Source: Symsagittifera roscoffensis (Eukaryota > Xenacoelomorpha > Acoela > Convolutidae). From it: a DNA stretch of 64,000 nucleotides. Below the pieces are notes generated by a model. The model saw only the letters and a list, made by a program, of their open reading frames with translations. It made no database searches and was not told the origin of the DNA. Below are positions 32,436-44,222 of this stretch, piece after piece. The translations under genes and the position numbers were made by a program. Location: contig NC_087063.1 in assembly GCF_963678635.1 (NCBI RefSeq), positions 60,458,759 through 60,522,758 of the forward strand, read 5' to 3'. The stretch's first letter is position 1; each line of letters begins with the position of its first letter.

Positions 32436-33251
32436 ATGTCGAGTGATTTTCCCACGATAGATGAGAAAGATGAGAGACACCAAACGATGATGGAAATTGA
32501 GCCCCTACTGGTGGCATCGGGATATCGAACTTGGAGAAATATTCTGTTGAATCAAGAGGAATACCCGTGTCACTGCCTGACGCAGACATTTTACAATTTA
32601 TACCCCAAAAGAGCAAACCTAATACTTCTGGTGGTCAGCGCCAACATAGCAGTAAGGTGGCTGGAAGTCAATGCAGATACGAGTGAACAGGAGATGGCCG
32701 TGCCAACTCTGGAGCAATTGAGCCGAGTGAGCATCAGCAAGGGACTGGATCTGTTCAAAACGACCAGCAAAGTTCTGAGAAATCCGAAAGAGATAGAAAG
32801 AATTTGGGCAAGACAAAGATTGATGCCTTGGTTCCGTGCGTTGATGACAGATTGGGTGTATGAACGCGCGAAGCGTGATATTTTCCGAAACACGGAAGCC
32901 TATCGATCTTTCCAGCTGGACATAGGACCGGGAGCCTATAAGAGAGCATTCCTGACTCGTAGGAACGCTGTGACCATCGCGGTGAAGAGAGCAGCTGGGA
33001 TGTCTTGCACCACTGAAAGGGAAAGGAAAGAGGTCTTACAAGCTGTTCTAGAACGAAACGTGAGCTTGTGCCTGCAAAACAGCTTCTGCAGGAACAGAGA
33101 GCAGAAAGTGAATGTGGATCTACTACTCTGCTGCAAACAGAGGTTGCTAGAGCAGGAAAGCTGGGACAGGGCCCGAAACTCTGTGGACATGCTACAGAAA
33201 GAGCTTGAAGACGGTGAGAAGAGAGAACAGGAACAAGAAGCGATGGAGTGA
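32436..33251 (+). CDS. Element A downstream ORF 5, intact 271-codon frame, unknown
   Basis: The longest intact frame in the 3' part of the region. It starts at an ATG at 32436 and ends in TGA at 33249-33251. Residues 1-60 are mixed; 61-80 hold a short hydrophobic stretch (LILLVVSANIAV); 100-160 are basic and helical with Trp/Arg (PWFRALMTDWVYERAKRD); several Cys pairs follow (SLCLQNSFC; LLLCCKQ); and residues from about 235 form a charged coiled-coil-like tail (MLQKELEDGEKREQEQE). No signal peptide or full membrane span is seen, so an envelope protein is not supported. It is the last ORF before AT-rich DNA returns. Being undamaged among broken neighbours, it deserves a profile search. Confidence 0.5.
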   Translation: MSSDFPTIDEKDERHQTMMEIEPLLVASGYRTWRNILLNQEEYPCHCLTQTFYNLYPKRANLILLVVSANIAVRWLEVNADTSEQEMAVPTLEQLSRVSISKGLDLFKTTSKVLRNPKEIERIWARQRLMPWFRALMTDWVYERAKRDIFRNTEAYRSFQLDIGPGAYKRAFLTRRNAVTIAVKRAAGMSCTTERERKEVLQAVLERNVSLCLQNSFCRNREQKVNVDLLLCCKQRLLEQESWDRARNSVDMLQKELEDGEKREQEQEAME

Positions 33252-34020
33252 GGATTGAAAAAAGACGCAGAGGAAGATTGGAGAGAATTGAAAACTTGAT
33301 TTTCATTGTGTGTGAAAACTTGAACTATTCAACCAAGATTGATTAATGAAACTTTTAAACTTCTTGTTTCGCGAGGGTTTGATTAGAACAGACCTTGTTA
33401 TTGTTAAAAAACTGTTGAGAATTGTTGCGTTTGTTGAATAACAATGAAATTTTCAGTTGATGTTATTTATGTATATAGAGGACATAGGAGAGTTACCTAT
33501 TTAAGCCTGACTGAAGTTTTCAACCTAAGTAGGACACATGTTCACTTTGTGGCGACCTGTATGGGTTTGGGTATGCATGCTCGAAGAGGGTGAGTACCTC
33601 ATTACCTTTTCTAGCCACACAGTTTCTTAGTTCTAATATTGAGGGCAACAGCATAAATGAATGATTATACTTAGTGCGTGACGTTAAGTTAATTTTAACA
33701 GTTGTGTGGCCGTGCCACGTCCCAATTTTTTAATAAGCAATAGAGAAAAAAAATTTTACGGAGAAATGACGTAAGTAGTCAGAGAAGAAATTTTATCTAA
33801 AACACTTCTCATAGCGCAAATTTCGTGGAAATGTTGAAAGGCAGTGAATGTAGTACGATGCCATTTATGACACGCGGTTGTAATGTTTGAGGTGAAGTAG
33901 ATAATTTTCATTTTTCTAATGCGATTTGTATACTGTTTGTAGAGGTCTGGATCACCACTTGAAGATAACACGGAGTTATGCGTTCTATGGGGACATTGAG
34001 GGGGACTGACCGGGGAGTAG
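33252..34020 (+). other. 3' flank of element A, no gene
   Basis: AT content rises again right after the last stop. A purine-rich run (GACGCAGAGGAAGATTGGAG) at 33264 is a weak polypurine-tract candidate. No direct repeat of the 5' side was found, so a 3' LTR cannot be claimed. Family C copy 3 begins at 34021. Confidence 0.4.
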
Positions 34021-34440
34021 GTGCCATTCCGCCAGATTGACACAGCCGAACCCCCCGACGAGCAAGAAAAAGAACATTAGCGTGGTTAATCACGAACTCA
34101 TTACAAAAATGCAAACCAAAGCTGATCAAAAGTCGTTTGACTGAAGGCCTAAGAATGGTAACTTTTACTTAGCCCTAAACAGACTAGAAAATCAACTGGC
34201 TTCGTCTAGACGGAGAAAAACGAGTAGAATTTAGGTAACTGACGCCGGCCAGTTGTCAATAGGGGCTTTTTCTACGATCCCTCACTATGTAGTATTTGGG
34301 CGAAAGTTACAAAGATATGATTTTTTTGTTGTTAAAACTTTTTTGAGTGAAACTATTAAGCAACTGTTTTTTAAGTGAATTAATAATTTCAGCAGAATTT
34401 TAGGTGTATTCTCTCAATTGATATGATATTTATCATGAAG
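34021..34440 (+). repeat. Dispersed repeat family C, copy 3 (internally deleted)
   Basis: The first 90 bases match 16622-16710. The sequence then jumps to the AAACCAAAGCTGATCAAAAG block that in copy 2 lies at 18741, and runs to TATTCTCTCAATTGATATGAT. About 590 bases, including the intron-like core, are missing, with AAAATG/CATGC micro-homology at the junction. Copies 2 and 3 flank element A, so A lies between copies of the same repeat family. Confidence 0.75.
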
Positions 34441-34559
34441 CGAATCAAATAGACATACTGTGAATTGATAGACATACTTTGCCCTGGTTAGCCTCGATAT
34501 TCTTTCAATTGAAAAATTAGGAGTACCTACAGACTTGTGTTGAAACAAGCTTATAAAAC

Positions 34560-34938
34560 AAGTTTCGAACAGTTATGAAGAAGTTTTAGCTAAAAGTCTA
34601 ATAACTTTTTAAATGCTTTAGCTTTTGCCATGATCGGTTCAGTACTATTACAGATTGGCAAGCAGAAAATCCGTGGAGTCTGAAAAAGTTTAGATGCAGT
34701 TTTTGAAAAATCCTCCAACATTTCCCCTGTATTAAGTTTTATGATAATTGTGATAAGACTTGAATAAAAAAATTTTGCGTCAATATAGCTTGATTTTTGA
34801 CTTTTCAGGTTTAGCATTAATTTTAATCATTGACAAAAAGGAAGATTCGAATCATTAACTAATTTTTTCAGGAACTTTCATTTGATATTGCTTTTAACGA
34901 TCAAAGGACATAATTTTGTTAATTAAATTTATCATTAA
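34560..34938 (+). repeat. Repeat family A, upstream part
   Basis: TTGCCATGATCGGTTCAGTA near 34626 and the following GATTGGCAAGCAGAAAATC match 39808 onward. This part precedes the tandem portion and is not itself repeated in tandem. Confidence 0.7.
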
Positions 34939-35640
34939 CTCGACAAAAAAACCTGTGAAGAATACATATGAAAAGTTTAAGCTGAAAAAAATGGATAGAT
35001 GGTGAGTCTATTATGAAACACTTTCACTTACTCGATAAAAAAATGGTAATTTTAATGATTCTTCCAATGATTCGAAAGTTTCAGTATAAGTTCGATCTGA
35101 GCAGCTGCTCTAAGCATTGTTTCTAGTATTCACAACACTATAAAACAGACATATTAGCTCAAATTAGATCAAGTTTCATCGTATATTTTTTGAGAAAATA
35201 AAAGTAAAACTCATACTTTTTAATCAAAATTTGTATTAATGTCATATCATGGCACCAACTAATCAATAATTTGGGTTTTGACGCTTTAAACGTAATATAG
35301 CATCGGTTTTTCACAATTAGAGGAAGATCGCTTGCAAAAATTTGCCAAAAACTTAAGATTTCTTAAAAATTCAGCTTTTGCATAAAAAACTTACCATCTC
35401 AAAAATACCATCAGATACATATTATAACAAATTGAGGAATAAAATTATTCCGTATTTTATTACATAGGTACATAGGACATACATTTCTAGAAATAGCCGT
35501 TTGGGATCCACAACAATGCTGTTTTGGCAAAATCGGGATCCAAAATTTTTTTTATTTCGAAACTTACCATCCTACCATGTGAAACTCTGAAACCTATAAC
35601 ATCAATATCTGGGAAACCTATTCCCTTTGTTAATGCATAA

Positions 35641-35689
35641 GGTGCTGACCGGATATTCTATAGCCTATGTTAGTACAGCGGGGTCAGCA
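35641..35689 (+). other. Stem-loop of family A, unit 1
   Basis: GGTGCTGACC (35641-35650) can pair with GGTCAGCA (35682-35689) over eight pairs, across a 31-base loop that begins GGATATTCTATAGCC. Confidence 0.6.
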
Positions 35690-36457
35690 GCCTCCATCCG
35701 CTTTGGCTACAACATACACTACTACTGTTTTCCAAAAAATCTGTTTTCCAAAAAACTCGACAAAAAAACCTGTGAAGAATACATATGAAAAGTTTAAGCT
35801 GAAAAAAATGGATAGATGGTGAGTCTATTATGAAACACTTTCACTTACTCGATAGAAAAATGGTAATTTTAATGATTCTTCCAATGATTCGAAAGTTTCA
35901 GTATAAGTTCGATCTGAGCAGCTGCTCTAAGCATTGTTTCTAGTATTCACAACACTTTAAAACAGACATATTAGCTCAAATTAGATCAAGTTTCATCGTA
36001 TATTTTTTGAGAAAATATAAATAAAACTCATACTTTTTAATCAAAATTTATATTATTGTCATATCATGGCACCAACTAATCAATAATTTGGGTTTTGACG
36101 CTTTAAACGTAATATAGCATCGGTTTTTCACAATTAGAGGAAGATCGCTTGCAAAAATTTGCCAAAAACTTAAGATTTCTTAAAAATTCAGCTTTTGCAT
36201 AAAAAACTTACCATCTCAAAAATACCATCAGATACATATTATAACAAATTGAGGAATAAAATTATTCCGTATTTTATTACATAGGTACATAGGACATACA
36301 TTTTTAGAAACAGCCGTTTGGGATCCACAACAATGCTGTTTTGGCAAAATCGGGAGCCAAAATTTTTTTTATATCGAAACTTACCATCCTACCATGTGAA
36401 ACTCTGAAACCTATAACATCAATATCTGGGAAACCTATTCCCTGTGTTAATGCATAA

Positions 36458-36506
36458 GGTGCTGACCGGATATTCTATAGCCTATGTTAATACAGCGGGG
36501 TCAGCA
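36458..36506 (+). other. Stem-loop of family A, unit 2
   Basis: Arms at 36458-36467 and 36499-36506 are the same as in unit 1, again with a 31-base loop. Confidence 0.6.
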
Positions 36507-37273
36507 GCCTCCATCCGCTTTGGCTACAACATATACTACTACTGTTTTCCAAAAAATCTGTTTTCCAAAAAACTCGACAAAAAAACCTGTGAAGAATACA
36601 TATGAAAAGTTTAAGCTGAAAAAAATGGATAGATGGTGAGTCTATTATGAAACACTTTCACTTACTCGATAAAAAAATGGTAATTTTAATGATTCTTCCA
36701 ATGATTCGAAAGTTTCAGTATAAGTTCGATCTGAACAGCTGCTCTAAGCATTGTTTCTAGTATTCACAACACTATAAAACAGACATATTAGCTCAAATTA
36801 GATCAAGTTTCATCGTATATTTTTTGAGAAAATAAAAATAAAACTCATACTTTTAATTAAAATTTGTATTATTGTCATATCATGGCACCAACTAATCAAT
36901 ATTTTGGGTTTTGACGCTTTAAACGTAATATAGCATCGGTTTTTCACAATTAGAGGAAGATCGCTTGCAAAAATTTGCCAAAAAGTTAAGATTTCTTAAA
37001 AATTCAGCTTTTGCATAAAAAACTTACCATCTCAAAAATACCATCAGATACATATTATAACAAATTGAGGAATAAAAATAATCCGTATTTTATTACATAG
37101 GTACATAGGACATACATTTTTAGAAATAGCCGTTTGGGATCCACAACAATGCTGTTTTGGCAAAATCGGGAGCCAAAAATTTTTTTATATCGAAACTTAC
37201 CATCCTACCATGTGAAACTCTGAAACCTATAACATCAATATCTGGGAAACCTATTCCCTGTGTTAATGCATAA

Positions 37274-37323
37274 GGTGCTGACCGGATATTCTATAGCCTA
37301 TGTTAATACAGCCGGGGTCAGCA
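37274..37323 (+). other. Stem-loop of family A, unit 3
   Basis: Arms at 37274-37283 and 37316-37323. The loop is 32 bases because of one extra C. Confidence 0.6.
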
Positions 37324-37375
37324 GCCTCCATCCGCTTTGGCTACAACATATACTACTACTGTTTTCCAAAAAATC

Positions 37376-37814
37376 TCACATGATCTACCGATATATCTAT
37401 TCAAAACCGAAAGCCGAAGCACATTGTTCGTTTCACAAGCTTTGATAGTAAGAATTATCGACTTGTTTTTATTTTAAAAAAGGGCAGGTATATTGAGTAG
37501 TTTGCTTCGCCTTGTTTGCTTGTTCTATTGTCGAATGGCGAGAAATTACTACGTCCTAGTCAAGAGCCCGAGAAAAAACGCCCTAGATTTGAGCTGTTTG
37601 AGCAGTTTATTTTGACGAATGCGGTCAGACAGCTCAATCTGCTCATAAACCGCTCAAATTTGTTGCAAAAAAAAAGATCAAACTATTCAAAATTGCTCAA
37701 ATTTTAGCGGGAGCCGCTTAATCCGCGCAAACCTTGAGCGGCTCTTTCGATTTTGTTCCGGAAGTCTTACTACTGATGTAATTGTAACTCGAAACATCTC
37801 ATTTTCCGTTTACA
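37376..37814. other. Gene-free, GCTCAAA-rich DNA
   Basis: GAGCNGTTTGAGC and GCTCAAA words recur from 37590 to 37740. No protein-like frame is supported. Confidence 0.45.
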
Positions 37815-38500
37815 CGTAATATCGGCTAAAACAAAGCTAGAAGTTCTAGAGTCCTATAAACAGTCGTCACGGTTCATTATGTCTCCTGAAACTGCTCAAA
37901 AAATCTCATAACTGCTCAAGAAAAGCTCAAAACCGCTCGCTCAAAAGCCCATGAAACTGCTCCTTCTAAAGCAAGACTCAGAGTAATTGTCAAAAAAGTC
38001 CGTTCAAAAGGCTGCCTTAATTTGAGCTGAAAACTTCTACTCGGTAAAAGACTACTTATAGAAAAACACCTAACTTTGACGCAATTTCTATTTGTGAACA
38101 ACAGGTGATCTTTTCAATTTCGGTGTTGAAAAGAGTAATTGAAAGACAATTGTTTTTTAAATTGATTCATAATTTCAGCCAGAAATTGCTTTTAGCAGTA
38201 ATGTATTTGGCAGGAGCAAACAACCACAAAACCTTCTTATAAATTTGACACCCATTAAGCAGAGCGTCGAAATGTCCCCAGAAACTTATCACTTATGTTT
38301 TACGACATCAGTTTTTAACTTATATTCTAGGAACTCTTTTGAATCCAATGTAAACTATATTTGGGGAAAGGATAGCGCCAACAAAGCAACGGACCGCTCA
38401 TGGGCGAGTTTTTTAAACATTTTCCGTTTCGTTTTCTTGCGGTGCAGAGAATTTTGCGGCTCATTTATCGTCTGGAGAGTTCATTTTGAACAATAAATTT
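37815..38500 (+). repeat. Duplicated segment D, copy 1
   Basis: AAAACAAAGCTA, the ACCGCTCGCTCAAAA run, GCAAGACTCAGAGTAATTGT, AAAGACTACTTATAGAAAA and TTCTTATAAATTTGAC recur in the same order at 40730-41160. It follows family A in both places. Confidence 0.75.
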
Positions 38501-39640
38501 CGTTGACGTATAGAAAGGACGGCAAAACTATCAATCCTAGTGGTAACTAGCCCAGAATGCCCGAAACATATGCAATTTCAAATTATCTAGCACTCTCTAT
38601 TTTCAAACTATGCGTTTGGAGATGATTTCAAAAACCGCAGTATCCGAATTTAGTGCAAAAATATCTCCTATTAAAAAATTGATTAACAATTAGCCGTATC
38701 GTTGTAGCAGAGGCTTTTCTGATAAGCCTAAGTAGATATTCTTGCTTTTTCAACATCTCCCATTCTTGTTTTAACAATTTTTTTAAAGTTCTAAAAGTTT
38801 GATAATTTTTGATAAGAAATTATTCTTGTGATTCTTATGAAAAAAATTTAACGCATTTCCTAATTGTTCGTTTATGATTTTTTGTCAAAGGTTCTGATTG
38901 ATGATAAAAACCAAATCGAGCGGTAATCAGATTCAAACTATCGTGAAGCTTTCGTTAGAAAACGATCCAAAAGTCTTCAATCTAAAAAGAGAACTGCAAT
39001 GGCGGTTTGCTTGCGGCGATTTGTTGTTTTATTTGCTGTAAAAAACATAATATGAGCAATTAAATAGAAATGTATTTGCTAAAATTTTGTAGCGAAAATA
39101 GTGAATAAATATAAAACATCGCCTAATTGTTGCATTTTGCTTAGCTATCTTTTTATTAACTTGATAATTTAGTGCCCTTGAATGATTTCAATGAGTAGCG
39201 CGTTTTCAAGCAGATAATTGTAGCTTATATTTCATTATTTTTTAAATGTTTTTGATAATTAACTTGAAAAAAAAAATTGGACAATTTTTCTAGACCCTGA
39301 TTGTTTCCAGATAATAATATATTTTAGTATGCACAGGAAATTCAATTCAAAATTTAGAGTTCAAAAAATATATACAGTTATGTGGTTCATAAGTTTTTGC
39401 CGAAGTTTCTTAGTAAATGAAGTTTTTGGTGTCAATTTTGCTTTGGCTTTTTGAGCAATCAATTAGAGAAATTTTATCTGCTAAACCTAAACTTGCACAA
39501 AATACAAAGATTCAGATGTTATATGTTTACCCCTAACTTTACCTCTGCCGGCTAATTGTTAGTTCAGTTGATACTATGTTCTCTCTAAACTCCCTGGTGG
39601 TGCTTTAATTTTCACGCAAAAAGAAGTCGAAAGAGAAAGA
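38500..39640 (+). repeat. Duplicated segment with full family B, copy 1
   Basis: AGAAAGGACGGCAAAACTAT at 38512 through CTCTAAACTCCCTGGTGGTG at 39585 matches 43132-44222 closely. It includes the family B blocks GGTAATCAGATTCAAACTAT and CAATGAGTAGCGCGTTTTCA. A shorter match of its first part lies at 41425-41720. Confidence 0.8.
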
Positions 39641-40715
39641 CTATATAAAGCAGAAAACAGGAATTACATAAAATATAAAACTTCTTTGGAAAAATCATGA
39701 TAAATTATGTGGGAGAATTACAATTTCAAAAAAGATTTTGAACAGTTATGAAGATGTTTTAGCTAAAACTGTAACCACTATCTTATATGTTATAGTTTAG
39801 TTTTTGCCATGGTCGGTTCAGTACTATTAGAGATTGGCAAGCAGAAAATCAGTGGAGTCTGAGAAAAAAATAGTTGTAGTTTTTGAAAAATTTCTCTAAA
39901 ACTTTCTCCAACATTTCCCCTTTATTCAATTTTATGATAATTAGGATAAGCACTTGAATCAGAAAAATTTTGCATCAATTTAGCTTGAATTTCGAATTTT
40001 CAGGATTTGCATTAATTTCAATCATTGACAAATAATGAAGATATGAGTCATGAACTAAGTTTTCTAGAAACTTTCATTTATTATTGCTTTTAATGACCAA
40101 AGGAGTTATTTTTGTTAAATAAATTTATTCTTACCTTGATAAAAAACCTGTAGAGATTACATATGAAAGGTGTAATTTGGAATAAACAGATAGATACTGA
40201 GCCTAATATGAAACACATTCACTAACTTCATCAAAAAATCTGGTAATTTCCACGATTCTTCCGTTAATTCGAAAGTTTTAGCATAAATTCAATATGAGCA
40301 GCTCATCTGAGCAGTGTCTCTGGTACACAACAGTATAAAACAGGGTTCTTGGCTTGAATTAGATCAAGTTTTATAGTATTTCCACTTTTGAGGAAAAAAT
40401 AAAGGGAAAACTCAAAGTTTTAAATCAAAATTTGTATCATTGTCTAAACATGACACCAATTAATCAACATATTGGGTTTCGACACTTCACACTTAATATA
40501 CCATCGGTTTTCTACAACTAGAAGAAGATCGTTGAAAAAAATTTTGCCAAAAACTTGAGATTTCCAAAACTTACGCTTTTTTCATGAAAAATTTACCATC
40601 TCAAACTTACCATCCGATACCTATAATAAAAAGTTGAGAAATCTGTTCCCTACATTAAGACATAGATTTTTGAATATTCCCGTTTGGGATCTTCAACAAT
40701 GCTGCGTCGCATCTT
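39641..40715 (+). repeat. Repeat family A, diverged single copy
   Basis: GGTCGGTTCAGTACTATTAG (39812) to CGTTTGGGATCTTCAACAAT (40681) is collinear with 34620-35515. It stops before the stem-loop, where segment D begins. Confidence 0.7.
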
Positions 40716-41470
40716 CCGTTATACCATTTTATAAGTCAAAACAAAGCTAAAAAGTTCATTATGTCTCCCAAAACGGCTCAAAAAAACTCAAAACCTCGCA
40801 TAAAAGTCTCAAAACCGCTCAAAAAAAAACTCAAAACCACTCGCTCAAAGTTTTGTGACTTTGCTCTTTCTAAAGCAAGACTCTGAGAGTAATTGTCATA
40901 AATGTCCGTTCAAAAACCTGCCTAAACTTGGGCTGAAAACCTCCACTCAGTAAAAGACTACTTATAGAAAAGACACCTAACTTTGACGCAATATGTATTT
41001 GTGATTAACAGGTCAGTTTCTGGGTAATCATTTCAGTTTTGCTGTGGCAGAGAGTAATTCAAAGACAATTAATTTTTTATATTGAATCATAATTTCATCC
41101 AAAACTTCTTTTAGCAGTAACTCATTTAGAAGGAGCAAACAATCAAATACCTTCTTATAAATTTGACTCCCATTTGCTAGGGCGTCGAAATGTTCTCAGA
41201 AATTTTCCACTTGTGTTTTATTATACTTGTTTTTGGTTTATATTAAGAACTCTATTGGCTCCAATGTATACTAGATTTGGGTGGAGGTGTAGCGCTCATG
41301 GGCGTTTTTTTTAAAAACATTTTCTGTTTTTTTTTTCTTGCGGTGCAAAAAATTTGTAAGAAATAAAATGCGGCTCATTTAATATTTGGAGAGTTCTTTT
41401 TGGACATTAATTTTTGTTGACATATAGAAAGGACGGCAAGTTTATCAACCCTCGTGGTAACTAGCCCGGA
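40716..41470 (+). repeat. Duplicated segment D, copy 2
   Basis: It is collinear with 37815-38500, with more CTCAAAA expansions near 40780-40850. Confidence 0.7.
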
Positions 41471-41720
41471 GTGCCCGGAAACAGATGCAAATTTAAAAAA
41501 ATTTCTAGCTCTCTTTGTTTTCAAACTATGCATTTGGAGATGATTTCGGAAACTGCAATTTCTGAATCTAGTGGAAAATAACTCCAATGAAAAAAATTAT
41601 AGACATTTGCTGTATCGTTGTAGCAGAGGCTTTTCTGAATAGCTTAAGTAGATATCCTTAATTTTTCGACATCTACCATTCTTGTTTTAGCAAGTCTGTT
41701 TGCAGACAAGTAATTTTGAA
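41425..41720 (+). repeat. Truncated family B segment
   Basis: AGAAAGGACGGCAAGTTTAT to TTTTTCGACATCTACCATTC repeats the first 250 bases of the segment at 38512. It then ends abruptly; unique AT-rich DNA follows to 42057. Confidence 0.65.
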
Positions 41721-42057
41721 AAAAATATAAACTGTAGGGTCAACCCTTCATTTATAGCTAAATAAGTCCCGGATGTAAAAACCTTCGATTCCAAATTAAA
41801 GACATTCAAGTTTGTGTTAAGGTAATTTCTCGGTGAAAAAGTTCAACAAAACTCTTTTACGCCACAAAAAATCGAAAAAAAATTGCACTCCTTGTCTTCT
41901 TCCCTATTTAACAAAAATCAAAACAATTCAAATATCTGTCTTTTATCATGAGAAGAATTTAAAAAAGGGACATCCTTTTATTCTATAATATTTTTAGTTA
42001 TGTTTTTTTTAGTCACTGTTTTCAATGTTGTATAATGAAGTCCTGAAATCAAAATCA

Positions 42058-42640
42058 GCGTTCCATGGTTTGCTTAGTTTGTTAGTACTCAGATATGGTT
42101 ACCCGCATTGAGTTTCATGGTGTAAAATGATTGTAAAGGATTATATCACCAGAAAACTTAACCGACCAATCCAAGCATGAAAAAATGGATTTTAAATCGA
42201 TAATATCGAAATTTTAAAATCTACTAGAATCATTTACATTGACAATTTATTCAACTTTTAAGGCTTTAAAAGTCCAAAAAAAAATTGATTTTGTTTCTAC
42301 AGAAAACTATTTACGGTGGATCAAACTCTTGATACATTTAGACGAAAGCTTGGCAATCTTAGAACTGGTTCAACCTAGTTTTTATTAACGCCCCTCAACG
42401 TTTTACATCCACTCCTACCGTAACCCCACTCTTCTATTAAAAAACTCAAAAACATTTAACCACCCCTCCCCCTTACCACAACTCCCAGTTTATCACCACT
42501 CCCCTAATTGATCACTCTCCATTTTCTATTCAAGTGAGGGGGGAGTGGGTGGCGGAAAAGGTAATCCGAGGTGGAAGGGGTAGTGGGCCGCGAATGAGGG
42601 GTACTGGGCAAGGGAGGGGTAATGGGCGAACATCATTTCT
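42058..42640. repeat. Repeat E, copy 1, with C-rich/G-rich fold-back
   Basis: TACTCAGATATGGTTACCCG (42088) begins a ~480-base block nearly identical to 44252-44736. Its right part has a C-rich strand run (CACCCCTCCCCCTTACCAC, 42460) followed by a G-rich run (GAGGGGGGAGTGGGTGGCGG, 42537) and more G-rich words to 42630, so the single strand could fold back. The ends are weakly inverted (ACCCGCATT at left; AATGCGAGT at right in copy 2). It is possibly a MITE-like element. The DNA from 42640 to 43030 holds nothing recognisable. Confidence 0.6.
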
Positions 42641-43029
42641 TTACTCCGGCGATGGTAAACTATCATAATTAGATAAATTGTTAAAGTGTCAAATCGACAA
42701 AATAGAGAGGTTTAAATATATAAAACCTTATGTGAAAAGTAAAAATTTATGAAACATAACCCGTATCAACTACAATTAACATGACAAATAACACGAAAAT
42801 GTTGCAGAATCTGTAATTTTTATGAATTTTTTCTCAAAAAACCCATTATAATCGTTTTTATATGATTATTATGGATTATTTTGATTTATAAAGTGTTAGG
42901 ATTATAAACCAATTTTAAGGGGTTATAAGCCAGTATTTGTGTAGTTTTATGGATACTGAATTAAAAATCACAGCACAATGGATTATTATCCATGAAACTC
43001 CAGTGTGGGTAACACTGGGTTATTATATT

Positions 43030-44222
43030 AAGAGTAAGTTTTTCTTGCGGTGCAGAAAGTTTGTAAGAAAAAAAAGAGGCTCATTTATTGTTTGGAGAGC
43101 TCCATTTGGACATTAACTTTTGTTGATGTATAGAAAGGACGGCAAAACTATCAACCCTCCTGGTACCTAGCCCGGAGTGCCCGAAAACGTTTGCAAACTT
43201 AAAATATTTTTAGCACACTTTATTTTCAAACTGGAGATGATTTCGGAAACTGCAATTTCCGAATCTAGTGGAAAATTATCTTCACTGAAAAATGACAGAC
43301 AATTTGCCGTATCGTGGTAGCAGAAGCTTTTCTGAACAGCTTAAGAAGATACTCTTGATTTTTTGACATCTTCATTCTTGTCTTAACAATTTTTTTAAAG
43401 TTCTAGTAGTTTGATAATTTTTCATAAGAAATTATTCTAGTGATTCTTATGAAGTAAGTTTAACGCATTTCTTAATTTTTCATTCAGGAATTTCGTCAAA
43501 GCTTCTGATTGATGATAAAAACCAACTCGAGCGGTAATCAGATTCAAACTTTCGTGAAACTTGCATTAGAAAACGTTCCAAAAGTCTTCATTCTAAAGTG
43601 AGAACTGCACTGGCGGTTTGCTTGCGGCGATTTGGTTGTATTATTTGGTGTAAAAAACATGAAATGAGCAATGAAATGGAAATGTATTTGCTAAAAACTT
43701 GTAACGAAAGTAGTGAGGAATAACAAAACATCGCCTAATTGTTGCGTTTTGCTTAGCTATCATTCTATAAAACTTCATAATTTAGTGCCCTTTAATGATT
43801 TCAATGAGTAGCGCGTTTTCAAGCAGATAAATGTAGCTTATATTTCATTATTTTTAAAATGTTTTTGATAATTAACTTGAAAAAAAAAACAAAAATTTGG
43901 ATGATTTTCCTAGACCCTGATTGTTTTCAGACAATAATATATTTTAGTATGCACAAAAAATTCAATTCAAACTTTAATTTTCAAAAAAATATATTCAGTT
44001 ATGTGGTTCATAAATTTTTGCTGAAGTTTCTTAGTAAATGAAGTTTTTGGTGTCATTTTTGCTTTGGTTTTTTGAACAATCAATTAGAGAAATTTTATCT
44101 GCTAAACCTAAGCTTGCACGAAATACAAAGATTCAGATGTTGTATGTTTATCCCTAATTTCACTTTTGCCGGCTAATTGTTAGTTCAGTTGATACTATGT
44201 TCTCTCTAAACTCCCTGGTGGT
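43030..44222 (+). repeat. Duplicated segment with full family B, copy 2
   Basis: It is collinear with 38440-39595. It is interrupted at CCTGGTGGTGC by repeat E, whereas copy 1 continues uninterrupted; this marks the insertion point of E. Confidence 0.8.

Larger units (their letters stand above)
34939..37375 (+). repeat. Three tandem 817-bp units of repeat family A
   Basis: CGACAAAAAAACCTGTGAAG starts at 34941, 35758 and 36575, an 817-base step, with the copies almost identical (a few substitutions and one- or two-base indels). Each unit ends in a stem-loop (see the separate entries) and CTACAACATA, CTACTACTG. No coding capacity is visible. A 61-codon frame at 37260 spans the unit end by chance. 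Diverged single copies lie at 39660-40715 and 45440-47660. Confidence 0.92.

Noticed and set aside
28090-33251. Envelope gene in element A
   Set aside because: No signal peptide, no 20-residue membrane anchor near a C-terminus and no furin-like site were seen; the hydrophobic runs are too short.
21192-33400. LTRs for element A
   Set aside because: Direct comparison of the 5' (21.1-22.1 kb) and 3' (33.25-34.0 kb) sides by eye shows no shared block; purine-rich and TG/CA ends alone are not enough.
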